Origin: Alphaproteobacteria bacterium
GTDB lineage: Bacteria; Pseudomonadota; Alphaproteobacteria; Rhizobiales; Amorphaceae
Direction of reading: 5' to 3'
NCBI GenBank assembly: GCA_030431335.1
Contig: JAUIJH010000006.1
Location: 1-64,000 of the forward strand
Length of the DNA stretch: 64,000 bases
Below the pieces are notes generated by a model, which saw only the letters and a program-made list of their open reading frames with translations, was not told where the DNA came from and made no database searches. Of this stretch, positions 29,969 to 39,497 are shown piece after piece (positions within the stretch are counted from its first letter, which is position 1; each line of letters starts with the position of its first letter). The translations under genes and the position numbers were made by a program.

Positions 29969-30067
29969 GGTTCATTCGCGGTGAGGGTAAACCGCGTCTT
30001 GCCACTACGGCGAGCGCAACGCCAGCGGAACCCTCTGGCCCCCACCTCGTTTCATGCAAAGGACGCG

Positions 30068-31591
30068 ATGAGAGGCCCGATGCCGACCGCCCCCCGTCTG
30101 GAACGCTACGCGAAGAAGCGCGATTTTTCGCGCACGCCCGAGCCCGCGCCCGGCGCGGCCGCCACCACCACCGGCGACACGCGCACCTATACGATGCAGA
30201 AGCACGATGCCCGCCGGCTCCACTTCGACTTGCGCCTGGAGCACGAGGGCGTCCTCCTGTCGTTCGCCATCACCAAGGGGCCGAGCCTCGACCCGGCGCA
30301 GAAGCGCCTCGCCGTGCGCACCGAGGACCACCCGCTCGACTACGCCACCTTCGAGGGCACCATCCCCAAGCCCGGCTACGGCGCCGGCACGGTGATGCTG
30401 TGGGACCGTGGCACCTGGACGCCGCGCGGCGACGTCGACGACGGCCTCGCCGCCGGCAAGCTCTCCTTCGAGCTCGACGGGGCGCGGCTCAAGGGCGCCT
30501 TCGCCCTTGTGCGCATGAAGGGGCGGGGCGACAACTGGCTCCTGGTGAAGGAAAAGGACGCGCGCGCCGACCGCGATGCCGATCCGGCGACGCGCGCCAC
30601 GCGCAGCATCGCAACGGAGCGCACCATGGACGAGATCGCCGCCGGCAAGGCCCCGAAGACGGCCCGCGCCAAGCCTCGCTCCAAGCCTCGCGAAAAAACC
30701 ACCGCCGATGGCCTCACCCACCCGGACAAGGTGCTCTACCCGGACGGCGCGTTCACCAAGCAGGACCTCGCCGATTATTTCCGCGCCGTCGCGCCGGCGA
30801 TGCTGCCCCACGTCGCGAACCATCCGGTTTCGCTGGTGCGCTGCCCGGATGGCCAGGCCGGGAGCTGCTTCTTCCAGAAGCATCACACCCAGTCGCTGCC
30901 GGCCGGGCTGGAGCCGCTCGCCATCGCCGGCGAGGCGGAGCCCTACCTGACGGTCGCGGGTGTGGACGGCCTCGTCGCCTGCGCCCAGATCGGCGCGCTG
31001 GAGCTGCACGTGTGGGGCGCCCCGGCCGACCGGCTCGAACGGCCCGACCGCCTGGTGATCGACCTCGACCCCGGCGAGGGCGTCGCCTTCGCCGCCGTGA
31101 AAAAGGCCGCGCGCGAGGTCCGCGCGCACCTGGAGCGCGCCGGGCTCGCCGCCTTCCCGCTGCTGTCGGGGGGCAAGGGCATCCACGTGGTCGCGCCGCT
31201 GGCGGGGGAGACGTCGTGGCGCGATGCCAAGGCGTTCGCCGCCGCCCTCGCCCGCCGCCTCGCCGCCGACGCGCCCGAGCGCTACCTCGCCAAGGCCGAC
31301 AAAGCCGCCCGGAGCGGGCGCATCTACGTCGATTATCTGCGCAACACGCGCGGTGCGAGCGCCATCGCCCCGTTCAGCCCGCGCGCCCGGGCCGGTGCGC
31401 CCGTCGCCACCCCGGTGCGCTGGCAGGAGCTGTCCCGCTTTTCCGCCGCCAACGCGATCACGCTGCGCACCATGCCGCGCCGCCTCGCGAGCCTCGGCGC
31501 CGACCCGTGGGAGGATTTCGAGGCCGCGCGCCGCGACATCACCGGCGCGATGACCAAATCGCTCTCGGACGGCGCCCCGGCGCGAAAATAA
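30068..31591 (+). CDS. LigD-like protein with 3'-phosphoesterase (PE) and polymerase/primase (POL) domains, no ligase domain
   Basis: PE: MQKHDARRLHFDLRLEHEGVLLSFAITKGPSLDPAQKRLAVRTEDHPLDYATFEGTIPKPGYGAGTV; POL: LTHPDKVLYPDGAFTKQDLADYF...VIDLDPGEGVAFAAVKKAA...YVDYLRNTRGASAIAPFSPRARAGAPVATPVRWQEL. No ligase motif between them. Confidence 0.9.
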   Translation: MRGPMPTAPRLERYAKKRDFSRTPEPAPGAAATTTGDTRTYTMQKHDARRLHFDLRLEHEGVLLSFAITKGPSLDPAQKRLAVRTEDHPLDYATFEGTIPKPGYGAGTVMLWDRGTWTPRGDVDDGLAAGKLSFELDGARLKGAFALVRMKGRGDNWLLVKEKDARADRDADPATRATRSIATERTMDEIAAGKAPKTARAKPRSKPREKTTADGLTHPDKVLYPDGAFTKQDLADYFRAVAPAMLPHVANHPVSLVRCPDGQAGSCFFQKHHTQSLPAGLEPLAIAGEAEPYLTVAGVDGLVACAQIGALELHVWGAPADRLERPDRLVIDLDPGEGVAFAAVKKAAREVRAHLERAGLAAFPLLSGGKGIHVVAPLAGETSWRDAKAFAAALARRLAADAPERYLAKADKAARSGRIYVDYLRNTRGASAIAPFSPRARAGAPVATPVRWQELSRFSAANAITLRTMPRRLASLGADPWEDFEAARRDITGAMTKSLSDGAPARK

Positions 31592-31597
31592 CCGCCT

Positions 31598-32959
31598 TCA
31601 GTCGCCGTCCCACACCGGGCGCGCCGGATCGAAATTCTTCTCCAGCTTGGCCCACACCTTGGGGTAGTCGGCCTGGAACGAGGGCAGCTCGGCCGCATAG
31701 CGCGTGAGGTGCTGGGGAAACAGCGTCTCGAACATGAAGGCGATGGTGTTGTCGAGCTTGTGCGGCGCGTCGGGGGAAAAGCTGCCCTTCATGAACGCGT
31801 CGTAGTCCGGCCCATGCGGCAGCATCGAGTTGTGCAGGCTCATGCCGCCGGGCACGAAGCCCTCCGGCTTGGCATCGTAGACGCCCTCGATCAGCCCCAT
31901 GAACTCGGACATGATGTTCATGTGGTACCAGGGCGGGCGGAAGGTGTTTTCCGCCACCAGCCAGCGCGGCGGGAAGATCACGAAGTCCACGTTGGCCGTG
32001 CCCGGCTCGCCCGACGGTGCCGTCAGCACGGTGAAGATCGAGGGGTCCGCGTGGTCGAACAGCACCGGCCCCACCGGCGAGAAGTGGCGCAGATTGTACT
32101 TGTAGGGCGCGTAATTGCCGTGCCAGGCCACCACGTCGAGCGGCGAATGGGCGATCTCGCTGGCGTGGAACGCGCCGCCCCACTTGACGATCAGGCGGCA
32201 GGGGGTGCCGTCCTTGTCCTCGTAGGCGGCGACGGGCGTGAGGAAGTCGCGCGGGTTGGCGAGGCAGTTGGCGCCGATCGGCCCGCGCTCTGGGCAGGTG
32301 AACTTGGCGCCGTAATTCTCGCACACATAGCCGCGCGCCGCCTCGTCCACGAGCCGCACCTTGAACTTCAGCCCGCGCGGCAGGATGGCGATCTCGCCCG
32401 GCGCGATGTCGATCACCCCCATCTCGGTGAAGAACGACAGCGCGCCCACCTGCGGCACCACAAGCATCTCGCCATCGGCGTTGTAGAAGTAGGTGTCCTC
32501 CATCGAGCGGGTGACGTGGTAGAGGTGCGTCGCGGAGCCGGCGTGGGTGTGCACGTCGCCGGCAGCGCACACGGTGCGCATTCCGGTCACGAAATCGAGC
32601 GCCTCGCCGGGGATCGGCACCGGGCCCCAGCGCATCGGCAGCGGCGGCGTGTCGGCCTCGCCCACCACCGGCGCCGAGCGCCACAGCGGCAGCGCCAGCT
32701 TCTCCATCGGCCCGAAATGCTGCACCGTGGGGCGCATCCGGTAGAGCCAGGAGCGCTCGTTGGCGACGCGCGGCGCCGTGAACGGGGAGCCCGAAAGCTG
32801 CTCGGCATAGAGCCCGTACGGGCACCGCTGCGGCGAGTTGCGGCCGATGGGCAGCGCGCCCGCCAGCGCCTCGGTCTCGAAGTCGTTGCCGAAGCCGGGC
32901 ATGTAGCCTTCGTGGGTGGTGGTGCGCGCCTGCGGCGCGATCCGCTCGAACGTGTTCAT
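31598..32959 (-). CDS. hmgA: Homogentisate 1,2-dioxygenase
   Basis: 453 aa; [64 protein letters not shown]. Confidence 0.97.
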   Translation of the reverse strand: MNTFERIAPQARTTTHEGYMPGFGNDFETEALAGALPIGRNSPQRCPYGLYAEQLSGSPFTAPRVANERSWLYRMRPTVQHFGPMEKLALPLWRSAPVVGEADTPPLPMRWGPVPIPGEALDFVTGMRTVCAAGDVHTHAGSATHLYHVTRSMEDTYFYNADGEMLVVPQVGALSFFTEMGVIDIAPGEIAILPRGLKFKVRLVDEAARGYVCENYGAKFTCPERGPIGANCLANPRDFLTPVAAYEDKDGTPCRLIVKWGGAFHASEIAHSPLDVVAWHGNYAPYKYNLRHFSPVGPVLFDHADPSIFTVLTAPSGEPGTANVDFVIFPPRWLVAENTFRPPWYHMNIMSEFMGLIEGVYDAKPEGFVPGGMSLHNSMLPHGPDYDAFMKGSFSPDAPHKLDNTIAFMFETLFPQHLTRYAAELPSFQADYPKVWAKLEKNFDPARPVWDGD

Positions 32960-33149
32960 GGCACCCTCCCGTTTGCGGCCACGATATCATGCCCGGCCCA
33001 TGGCCCGCAGCAACCCGGGCGCGCGCCGCTGCGGCGGTTTGCCGTTGACGGGGCGCCGCGCGGCAGGGCACTCACCGAGCGATCGCCGTCCTCTCCCTCC
33101 AACCGCGAGCGGATCGCCCTGTGAGCATTCTCCCCGTGAGCATTCTCCC

Positions 33150-34364
33150 GTGAGCCATGTCTCCCTTCTCGTCGTGGCGCTCGCGGCGCTGGCGTTCGCG
33201 CTCTACGCCCAGCGCATCGCCCAGAGCATCGTCACCGGGCCGATGGTGTTCCTGGCGCTGGGGCTCGCCATCGACGCGGCCGGCGGCGTCGAGATCGCGG
33301 CGGCGGAAAATATCCTGCACGTCCTCGCCGAGATCACCCTGGTGCTGGTGCTCTTTTCCGACGCGGCGACCATCGATTTCGCCAAGGTGCGGCGCAACCA
33401 CCTGTGGCCGGAGCGGATGCTGCTCCTGGCGATCCCGCTCGCCATCGTGTTCGCCTTCGCCGTGGCGTGGCTGCTGCTGCCGGGCTGGCCGGTGTGGGAG
33501 ATCGCGCTGCTCGCGGCGATCCTCGCCCCCACCGACGCGGCGCTCGGCCAGGCGGTGGTCACCAACGCGGCGGTGCCGGAGCGCATCCGCCAGACGCTCG
33601 CCATCGAAAGCGGCCTCAATGACGGGCTGACGCTGCCGGTCGTCCTGTTCTTCGCCTCCATGGCGGTGGGCGACCTCAGCGCCAACGGCCATCCGAGCTG
33701 GCTCCTGTTCGCGGCGCAGCAGATCGGGCTCGGCACGCTGGTGGGCGTCGCCGTCGGCGCGCTCGGCGCGCTGGCCCTCAGCTTTTCCGCCGCCAACCGC
33801 CTCACCGACGACGCGTTCGAGGGCATCGCCGTCCTCGGCATCGTGGCGACCTGCTATTTCCTCGCCCACATCCTGGGCGGCAACGAGTTCCTGGCCGCCT
33901 TCACGGGCGGGCTCGCCTTCGGCGCGGTGATGCGCGGGCGCTGCGCCTTCGTGTTCGAGTTCATGGATTCGGAAGGCCAGCTCCTGGTGCTCGGCACCTT
34001 CCTGCTCCTGGGCGCGACGCTGGCGCCGGCGGCCATCGCGAGCGCCGATTTCGCCACCGTCGCGCTCATCCTCCTCAGCCTGTTCGCCATCCGCCCGCTC
34101 GCGGTGTGGCTGTCGCTGTGGCGCACCGATGCGCGGCCGTTGACCAAGCTGTTCCTCGGCTGGTTCGGCCCGCGCGGGCTGGCGACGGCGCTGTTCGCGC
34201 TGCTGGTGCTGTCGGAGTTCGACCTCCTGCAGCGCGGCGACGACCTCCTCAACGTCGCCATCCTCGCCGTCCTCGTCAGCGCGCTCCTGCACGGGCTTTC
34301 GGCCGCGCCGGCCGCCCGCTGGATCGCCCGGCGCGAGAAGCGCGGCCCCTCGCCGTCCGAATGA
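33150..34364 (+). CDS. Cation:proton antiporter (CPA1/NhaP-type)
   Basis: About 404 aa from GTG 33150; AILAPTDAALGQAVVTNAAVPERIRQTLAIESGLNDGLTLPVVLFF. Confidence 0.9.
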   Translation: MSHVSLLVVALAALAFALYAQRIAQSIVTGPMVFLALGLAIDAAGGVEIAAAENILHVLAEITLVLVLFSDAATIDFAKVRRNHLWPERMLLLAIPLAIVFAFAVAWLLLPGWPVWEIALLAAILAPTDAALGQAVVTNAAVPERIRQTLAIESGLNDGLTLPVVLFFASMAVGDLSANGHPSWLLFAAQQIGLGTLVGVAVGALGALALSFSAANRLTDDAFEGIAVLGIVATCYFLAHILGGNEFLAAFTGGLAFGAVMRGRCAFVFEFMDSEGQLLVLGTFLLLGATLAPAAIASADFATVALILLSLFAIRPLAVWLSLWRTDARPLTKLFLGWFGPRGLATALFALLVLSEFDLLQRGDDLLNVAILAVLVSALLHGLSAAPAARWIARREKRGPSPSE

Positions 34365-34367
34365 GCG

Positions 34368-34907
34368 CTACCGCGCGGGATCGAACGGCGCGAGATCGGC
34401 CAGGAAGCGGCGGTAGTTGGCGACGTAGCCGTCCGCCGAGGCGGCCAGCATCGCCAGGGCCGCCTCGTCGAGCGGGCGCACCACCTTGGCCGGCGCTCCC
34501 AGGACGAGGCTGCCGTCGGGGATCTCCTTGCCCTCCGTCACCAGCGCGCCGGCGCCGATCAGGCAGCGCTTGCCCACTCGCGCCCCGTTGAGCACGATGG
34601 CGCCCATCCCCACCAGCGACCCGTCGCCGATGGTGCAGCCGTGCACGATGGCGCGATGGCCGATGGTGCACCCCTCGCCGATGGTGGCGGGAAAGCCGAG
34701 GTCGGCGTGCAGCATGGCGTGCTCCTGCACGTTGGAGCGCGCGCCGATGGTGATGGGCTCGTTGTCGCCGCGCAGCACCGCGCCGAACCAGATGCCGACA
34801 TCCTCGCCCAGGATCACCTCGCCGATCACATGGGCATCGGGCGCCACGAAATAGGAGCCGGGCGCGGGCACGGTGGGCCGCTTGTTGCCCAAGGTGTGGA
34901 GCGGCAT
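34368..34907 (-). CDS. Gamma carbonic anhydrase family protein
   Basis: 179 aa; hexapeptide repeats, [47 protein letters not shown]. Confidence 0.93.
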   Translation of the reverse strand: MPLHTLGNKRPTVPAPGSYFVAPDAHVIGEVILGEDVGIWFGAVLRGDNEPITIGARSNVQEHAMLHADLGFPATIGEGCTIGHRAIVHGCTIGDGSLVGMGAIVLNGARVGKRCLIGAGALVTEGKEIPDGSLVLGAPAKVVRPLDEAALAMLAASADGYVANYRRFLADLAPFDPAR

Positions 34908-34982
34908 GGCAAATTCCTTCCCTATCAGCCCGGTTTCAGCCCGCCACGGGCGCGTGCATCCGGCACGACAGCCGCAGCGGCC

Positions 34983-35507
34983 TCACGGTTTTTCGGTGAT
35001 CTTGCGCGCCTGCGCCAGCAGCTTGTCGGAATAGTCGTTGAAATTGTCGAGCTGGCGGGCCGTCAGCTGGTCGGCCAGATCGCCGTAGAAATTGCGGATC
35101 AGCGGCCAGGCGTCGGCGATGAACTGGCGCCCGGCCGCGGTCGACAGCAGCGGAATGCGCCGGCCCCCATCCGGATCGGCGCCGCGCTTGACGAAACCGC
35201 GCTCGATGAGCGTCCCGATCGCCCGGTTGACGCCCATCTTCTCGTAGCCCCACAACACCACGATCTCGTTGCCGCTGAGGCCTGGCGCCAGCACCACCGT
35301 CATCAGCACGCGCCACCCCACCAGCGTCAAACCGTACGTCTCCGCGCCCTCGGTGCGGGCGCGCCTCGTGATGACGTTGGACAGCGCATGGATGCGGAAG
35401 ATCAGGCCGAGCTCGGCGCGCAGCGTCGTTTCGGCAGCGTCGATGCGCGCAAGCGAGCGTTCTTCCGCCTTCCGACGCTTGGTCCTGCGAGCGCCCGCTT
35501 CACTCAT
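34983..35507 (-). CDS. MarR family transcriptional regulator
   Basis: 174 aa; YGLTLVGWRVLMTVVLAPGLSGNEIVVLWGYEKMGVNRAIGTLIERGFVKRGADPDGGRRI. Confidence 0.9.
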   Translation of the reverse strand: MSEAGARRTKRRKAEERSLARIDAAETTLRAELGLIFRIHALSNVITRRARTEGAETYGLTLVGWRVLMTVVLAPGLSGNEIVVLWGYEKMGVNRAIGTLIERGFVKRGADPDGGRRIPLLSTAAGRQFIADAWPLIRNFYGDLADQLTARQLDNFNDYSDKLLAQARKITEKP

Positions 35508-35625
35508 CCCGTCGCAACAATCCTGAACTACAACTCACGTTTGCTGCCCGGCACGCGCCGACCAGCCCACGAGACGCAGAAAAATGTAGGCCCTTCCAAA
35601 ATCTATAGTCGTAGATCGGGTGGCA

Positions 35626-36429
35626 TCAGGTCAATTCGCGTCGCTCCACGGCCTGGCGCAGCGCCGTCATCTCCGCGCGCAGCTCCGCGATGCTCTTGGC
35701 GATCGCCGCGCCCTCGTCGGCGAGCTGCTCGCGCCCCTCGGCGGCTTCCGTCTCCACCGTCTCCTGCATCGCCGACACCACCACGCCGATGAACAGGTTG
35801 AGCACCACGAACGCCGTCATCAGGATGAACGGCACGAAGAACACCCAGGCGTAGGGGTAGATCTCCATCACCGGCCGCACGATGCCCATCGACCACGATT
35901 CCAGCGTCATGATCTGGAACAGCGTGTAGGCGGACAGCCCCACCGTGCCGAACCATTCGGGGAAGTGGGCGCCGAACAGCTCCGTCGCCATCACCGAGGC
36001 GACATAGAACACGAGCGCCAGCAGCCCCACCACCGAGGCCATGCCCGGCAGCGCGGCGACCAGCCCCGTCACCACCCGCCGCAGCGACGGCACGATCGAA
36101 ATCAGCCGCAGCACCCGCAGGATGCGCAGCGAGCGCAGCACCGCGAACGGCCCCGCCGCCGGCAGCAGCGCGACCGCGACGATGGTGAAATCGAACAGCC
36201 CCCACGGGTCGGTGAAGAAGCGTGCGCGGAACACGTAGATCCGCACCGCGATCTCGACGACGAAGATGCCCAGGACGGTCTTGTCGATCGCATGGAGCAG
36301 CGGCCCGTAGGCGGCCATCAGCGTTTCGCTCGTCTCCAGCCCCAGCGTGATCGCATTGATGAAGATGACCGCCGTGATGACGATCTCCCACCGCCGCGAC
36401 GTGACAATGGCCCGCAAACGCTCTCGCAT
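35626..36429 (-). CDS. Voltage-gated sodium channel-like ion transporter (BacNav type)
   Basis: 267 aa; S4-like RSLRILRVLRLISIVPSLRRVV, selectivity filter TLESWSM, C-terminal coiled coil. Confidence 0.92.
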   Translation of the reverse strand: MRERLRAIVTSRRWEIVITAVIFINAITLGLETSETLMAAYGPLLHAIDKTVLGIFVVEIAVRIYVFRARFFTDPWGLFDFTIVAVALLPAAGPFAVLRSLRILRVLRLISIVPSLRRVVTGLVAALPGMASVVGLLALVFYVASVMATELFGAHFPEWFGTVGLSAYTLFQIMTLESWSMGIVRPVMEIYPYAWVFFVPFILMTAFVVLNLFIGVVVSAMQETVETEAAEGREQLADEGAAIAKSIAELRAEMTALRQAVERRELT

Positions 36430-36538
36430 CGATGTTCCTCGTGCCTGAACCGCACCCGACCGGGCGTCGGCGCCGGAGCGCCGTCCGTCCCGGCCAGGAG
36501 CTAGTGCGTGCGGACCGGTTTCGGAAGATGGCGCCGCG

Positions 36539-37540
36539 TCAGGCGCTCATGTCGACGACGACGCGCCCGCGCACCGCGCCGGCCAGGATGTCGCGGCCGA
36601 GCTGCGGCACGTCGTTGAGCGTCGCCGGCACGATGGTGGTCTCCAGGAGGTCGAGCGGCAGATCTTGGGCGATGCGGCGCCACGCCTCGAGGCGCCCCTC
36701 GCGCGGCTTCATCACCGAATCGATGCCCAGGAGACTGACCCCCCGCAGCAGGAACGGGATCACCGTCGCGCCCGGCATCGCCGCGCCGCCGGCAAGGCCC
36801 ACCGCCGCCGCCGCGCCGCCATACTCGATCAGCGTCAGCACGTGGGACAGCATCGCGCCCCCCACCGCGTCGACGGCGCCGGTATAGGTCTCCCGCCCCA
36901 GCGGGCGCTGCGGCGGGTCGGCGAGCTCGGCCCGCGGCACGATGGTGGCGGCGCCGAGCCCGGTGAGATAGTCCGCCGTCTCGGGCCGTCCGGTGACGGC
37001 GGCCACCGTGTAGCCGCGCTTGGCGAGGATCGCCACCGCGACCGAGCCGACGCCGCCCGCCGCGCCCGTGACCAGCACCGGCCGTCCGCCGGGCGCCATG
37101 CCGTGCGCCTCCAGCGCCAGCACCGCCAGCATCGCCGTCAGGCCCGCCGTGCCCACCGCCATCGCCTGGCGGGCGGTGAGCCCCTCGGGCAGCGGCACCA
37201 GCCAGTCGCCCTTCACGCGCGCCTTCTCGGCGTAGCCGCCCCACCACACCTCGCCCACGCGCCAGCCAGTCAGCACCACCTGGTCGCCGGGCTTGTAGCG
37301 CGGGTCGTCGGAGGTCTCGACCGTGCCGGCGAAATCGATGCCCGGCACGTGGGGATAGTTGCGCACCAGCCCGCCGCCCCCGGTGAGGCAGAGCCCGTCC
37401 TTGTAGTTGACCGTGGTGTGGCTGACGGCGACCGTGACCATCTGATCGCCCGGCTCGCCCGCCGGAAGGCGCGCCTCATCGATCTCCTCGATGGTCGCCG
37501 CGACCCCTTCCTCGAACTTGTCGACTATCAGCGCCTGCAT
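36539..37540 (-). CDS. acuI: Acrylyl-CoA reductase AcuI/YhdH-type MDR oxidoreductase
   Basis: 333 aa; MQALIVDKFEEGVAATIEEIDEARLPAGEPGDQMVTVAVSHTTVNYKDGLCLTGGGGLVRNYPHVPGIDFAGTVE. Confidence 0.9.
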   Translation of the reverse strand: MQALIVDKFEEGVAATIEEIDEARLPAGEPGDQMVTVAVSHTTVNYKDGLCLTGGGGLVRNYPHVPGIDFAGTVETSDDPRYKPGDQVVLTGWRVGEVWWGGYAEKARVKGDWLVPLPEGLTARQAMAVGTAGLTAMLAVLALEAHGMAPGGRPVLVTGAAGGVGSVAVAILAKRGYTVAAVTGRPETADYLTGLGAATIVPRAELADPPQRPLGRETYTGAVDAVGGAMLSHVLTLIEYGGAAAAVGLAGGAAMPGATVIPFLLRGVSLLGIDSVMKPREGRLEAWRRIAQDLPLDLLETTIVPATLNDVPQLGRDILAGAVRGRVVVDMSA

Positions 37541-37597
37541 GTCGGTTCCTTCCGCTCTGCCTTGCCCGGCCGGACAGGGACGTTCCGGCGCCAAATG

Positions 37598-38275
37598 TCA
37601 ATCGTCGGCGCGCCCGCCGCCGGCCTCGCGCGCGGACGGAGTCCGGCGCCGGCCCGCCCCCGTCAGCGGCAGCACCTTGGCCGCCTTGCCGAGGAGATCC
37701 TGGACGGCCGCGCCCAGCGTCAACAGCTGCACCAGGCGCGCGGTGTCGAGGTGCTTCACGTCCTCGTACCAGCCCGTGGTCAGCTCGATCAGCGCGGACA
37801 ATTCGGCCAGCCGCGCGCGGGCATATTCGTCGCCCTCCACCTCCCCGCTGAGCTGCAGCTCGCGCAGCTTGGACAGCGTCGGGTCGATCTCGCGCCGCTT
37901 GCGCTCCTCCACCAGCGTGCGCACGATCTCCCACAGATCGTCCGGGGTGGTGAAATACTCGCGCCGATCGCCAGGGAAATGCTTGAGCCGCACCAGCTTC
38001 CAGGCCTGCAGCTCCTTCAGCCCCATCGAGACGTTGGAGCGCGAATAGCGCAGCGTCTCGGCGATCTGCTCGGCGTTGAGCGGATCCTCGCTGACGAACA
38101 GGAGTGCGTAGATCTGGCCGACGGTGCGGTTGATGCCCCACCGCGATCCCATCTCACCGAAATGGAGGACGAATTCTTCTTGAAGCGGGGTCAGCAGCTT
38201 GGCCTCCTCGTGCGCGCCGGCTCTGCCGGCCGAGGCGCACCAATATGGCGCCGCGACGGCCGGTCGCAAAGCCAC
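37598..38275 (-). CDS. GbsR/MarR-type transcriptional regulator (start uncertain)
   Basis: LLTPLQEEFVLHFGEMGSRWGINRTVGQIYALLFVSEDPLNAEQIAETLRYSRSNVSMGLKELQAWKLVRL. Confidence 0.87.
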   Translation of the reverse strand: MALRPAVAAPYWCASAGRAGAHEEAKLLTPLQEEFVLHFGEMGSRWGINRTVGQIYALLFVSEDPLNAEQIAETLRYSRSNVSMGLKELQAWKLVRLKHFPGDRREYFTTPDDLWEIVRTLVEERKRREIDPTLSKLRELQLSGEVEGDEYARARLAELSALIELTTGWYEDVKHLDTARLVQLLTLGAAVQDLLGKAAKVLPLTGAGRRRTPSAREAGGGRADD

Positions 38276-38349
38276 GCCGTCGTCGCACGCCAAAATGGGA
38301 AGAGGCTTGCCGGCGGCGGCGATCGTGCCCCGCCGCCGGCCGGTCGGGC

Positions 38350-39360
38350 CTACTTGTAGCCGACCTCGTTGTAGATCTCCTGGGCGCGGTTCGCCTGCGC
38401 CGCGATCTCCAGGAGGTTGATCTCGTCGCGCTTGAAGTCGCCCATCGCCTGCACGGCGTCGGCCGCCGGCACTTCGGCCAGGACCGGGTACTCGTCGCTG
38501 CCGTCCGTGATCAGCTTCTGCGCCGACGGCGTGAACAGGTATTGGATGAAGGTGCGGGCGTTGTCCGCGTTGGGCGCATTCTTCGCCACGCCGATCGCGG
38601 AAATATTGATGTGCGTGCCGGTGGTCTCCTGGTTGGGGAAGACATTGCCGATCTGGTCGAGATTTTCGGTGAGGCCCGACACTTCCTGGCGGAACGCACG
38701 CGCATAATAGTAGTGATTGGACAAAGCGATCTGGCATTCGCCGGAAACCAGTGCGCGCAGCTGGTCGGTGTCGCCGCCCTCGGGCTCGCGCGCGAGGTTG
38801 TTGAGCACGCCCGCGGCCCACGCCTTGCCCGCCTCTTCGCCGTCATGGGCGATGATCGAGGCCAGCAGCGACTGCATGTAGACGTTGGACGAGGAGCGCG
38901 TGCAGATCATCCCCTCGTACTTGGGGTCGGCCAGTTCCTGGTAGGTCTGCGGCGGCTCGCTCACGGTGTTCTTGTCGTAGAAGATGAGGCGGGCGCGCGT
39001 GGTGATGCCGACCCAGTTGTCGTTGGCAGCGTGCAGGTTGTCGGGCACCAGGTCGGCGATCTCCTCGGAAGCCAGCGGCTGCAGGAGGCCCGCCTCGTCG
39101 GCGCGCGCGATGCGGCTGATATCCACCGTCAGCACAATGTCGGCGCTGCTCAGCTCGCCCTCGGCGCGCATTCGCTCGATCAGCTTGTCGGCGCTGTCCT
39201 CGATGCGGTTGACCGTGATGCCGGTCTGCTCCTCGAAGTCGGTGTAGAGCGCATCGTCCGTGTCGTAGTGGCGGGACGAGTAGATGTTGACTTCACCGTC
39301 CGCCCAGGCCGAGCCGGCCAGCAGCGACACCGCCAAGGCGCCGTACAAAATGCGTCGCAT
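38350..39360 (-). CDS. Fe(3+)-type ABC transporter substrate-binding protein
   Basis: 336 aa; signal peptide, GEVNIYSSRHYDTDDALYTDFEEQTGITVNRIE...SNHYYYARAF (YYY motif typical of FbpA/FutA). Confidence 0.92.
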   Translation of the reverse strand: MRRILYGALAVSLLAGSAWADGEVNIYSSRHYDTDDALYTDFEEQTGITVNRIEDSADKLIERMRAEGELSSADIVLTVDISRIARADEAGLLQPLASEEIADLVPDNLHAANDNWVGITTRARLIFYDKNTVSEPPQTYQELADPKYEGMICTRSSSNVYMQSLLASIIAHDGEEAGKAWAAGVLNNLAREPEGGDTDQLRALVSGECQIALSNHYYYARAFRQEVSGLTENLDQIGNVFPNQETTGTHINISAIGVAKNAPNADNARTFIQYLFTPSAQKLITDGSDEYPVLAEVPAADAVQAMGDFKRDEINLLEIAAQANRAQEIYNEVGYK

Positions 39361-39386
39361 GTCCGTATCCCAAAATCATTTTCGTT

Positions 39387-39413
39387 CCCGCGGGCAATAA
39401 ATTCTCCCGCGGG
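39387..39413. promoter_or_regulatory. Paired self-complementary CCCGCGGG sites upstream of the iron-type SBP gene
   Basis: CCCGCGGG at 39387-39394 and 39406-39413, 19 bp apart start to start. Confidence 0.4.
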
Positions 39414-39497
39414 TGCCTGTCAATAGAACTTAACAGTCTGGAATTAGTCTAATAATCGAATACGTCTAATGTAACATTCACCAAATCGTGAAGCGCC

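Noticed and set aside
29003-30067. 5' extension of the LigD-like ORF
   Set aside because: Covers the AEC transporter gene in antisense; real PE domain starts near 30068
36440-36535. Possible third copy of the dispersed intergenic repeat (GGAGCTAGTGCGTGCGGACCGGTTTCGGAAGATGGCGCC)
   Set aside because: Does not share the ACTCGTG…GCCC…AACCGCTCC core with copies A and B
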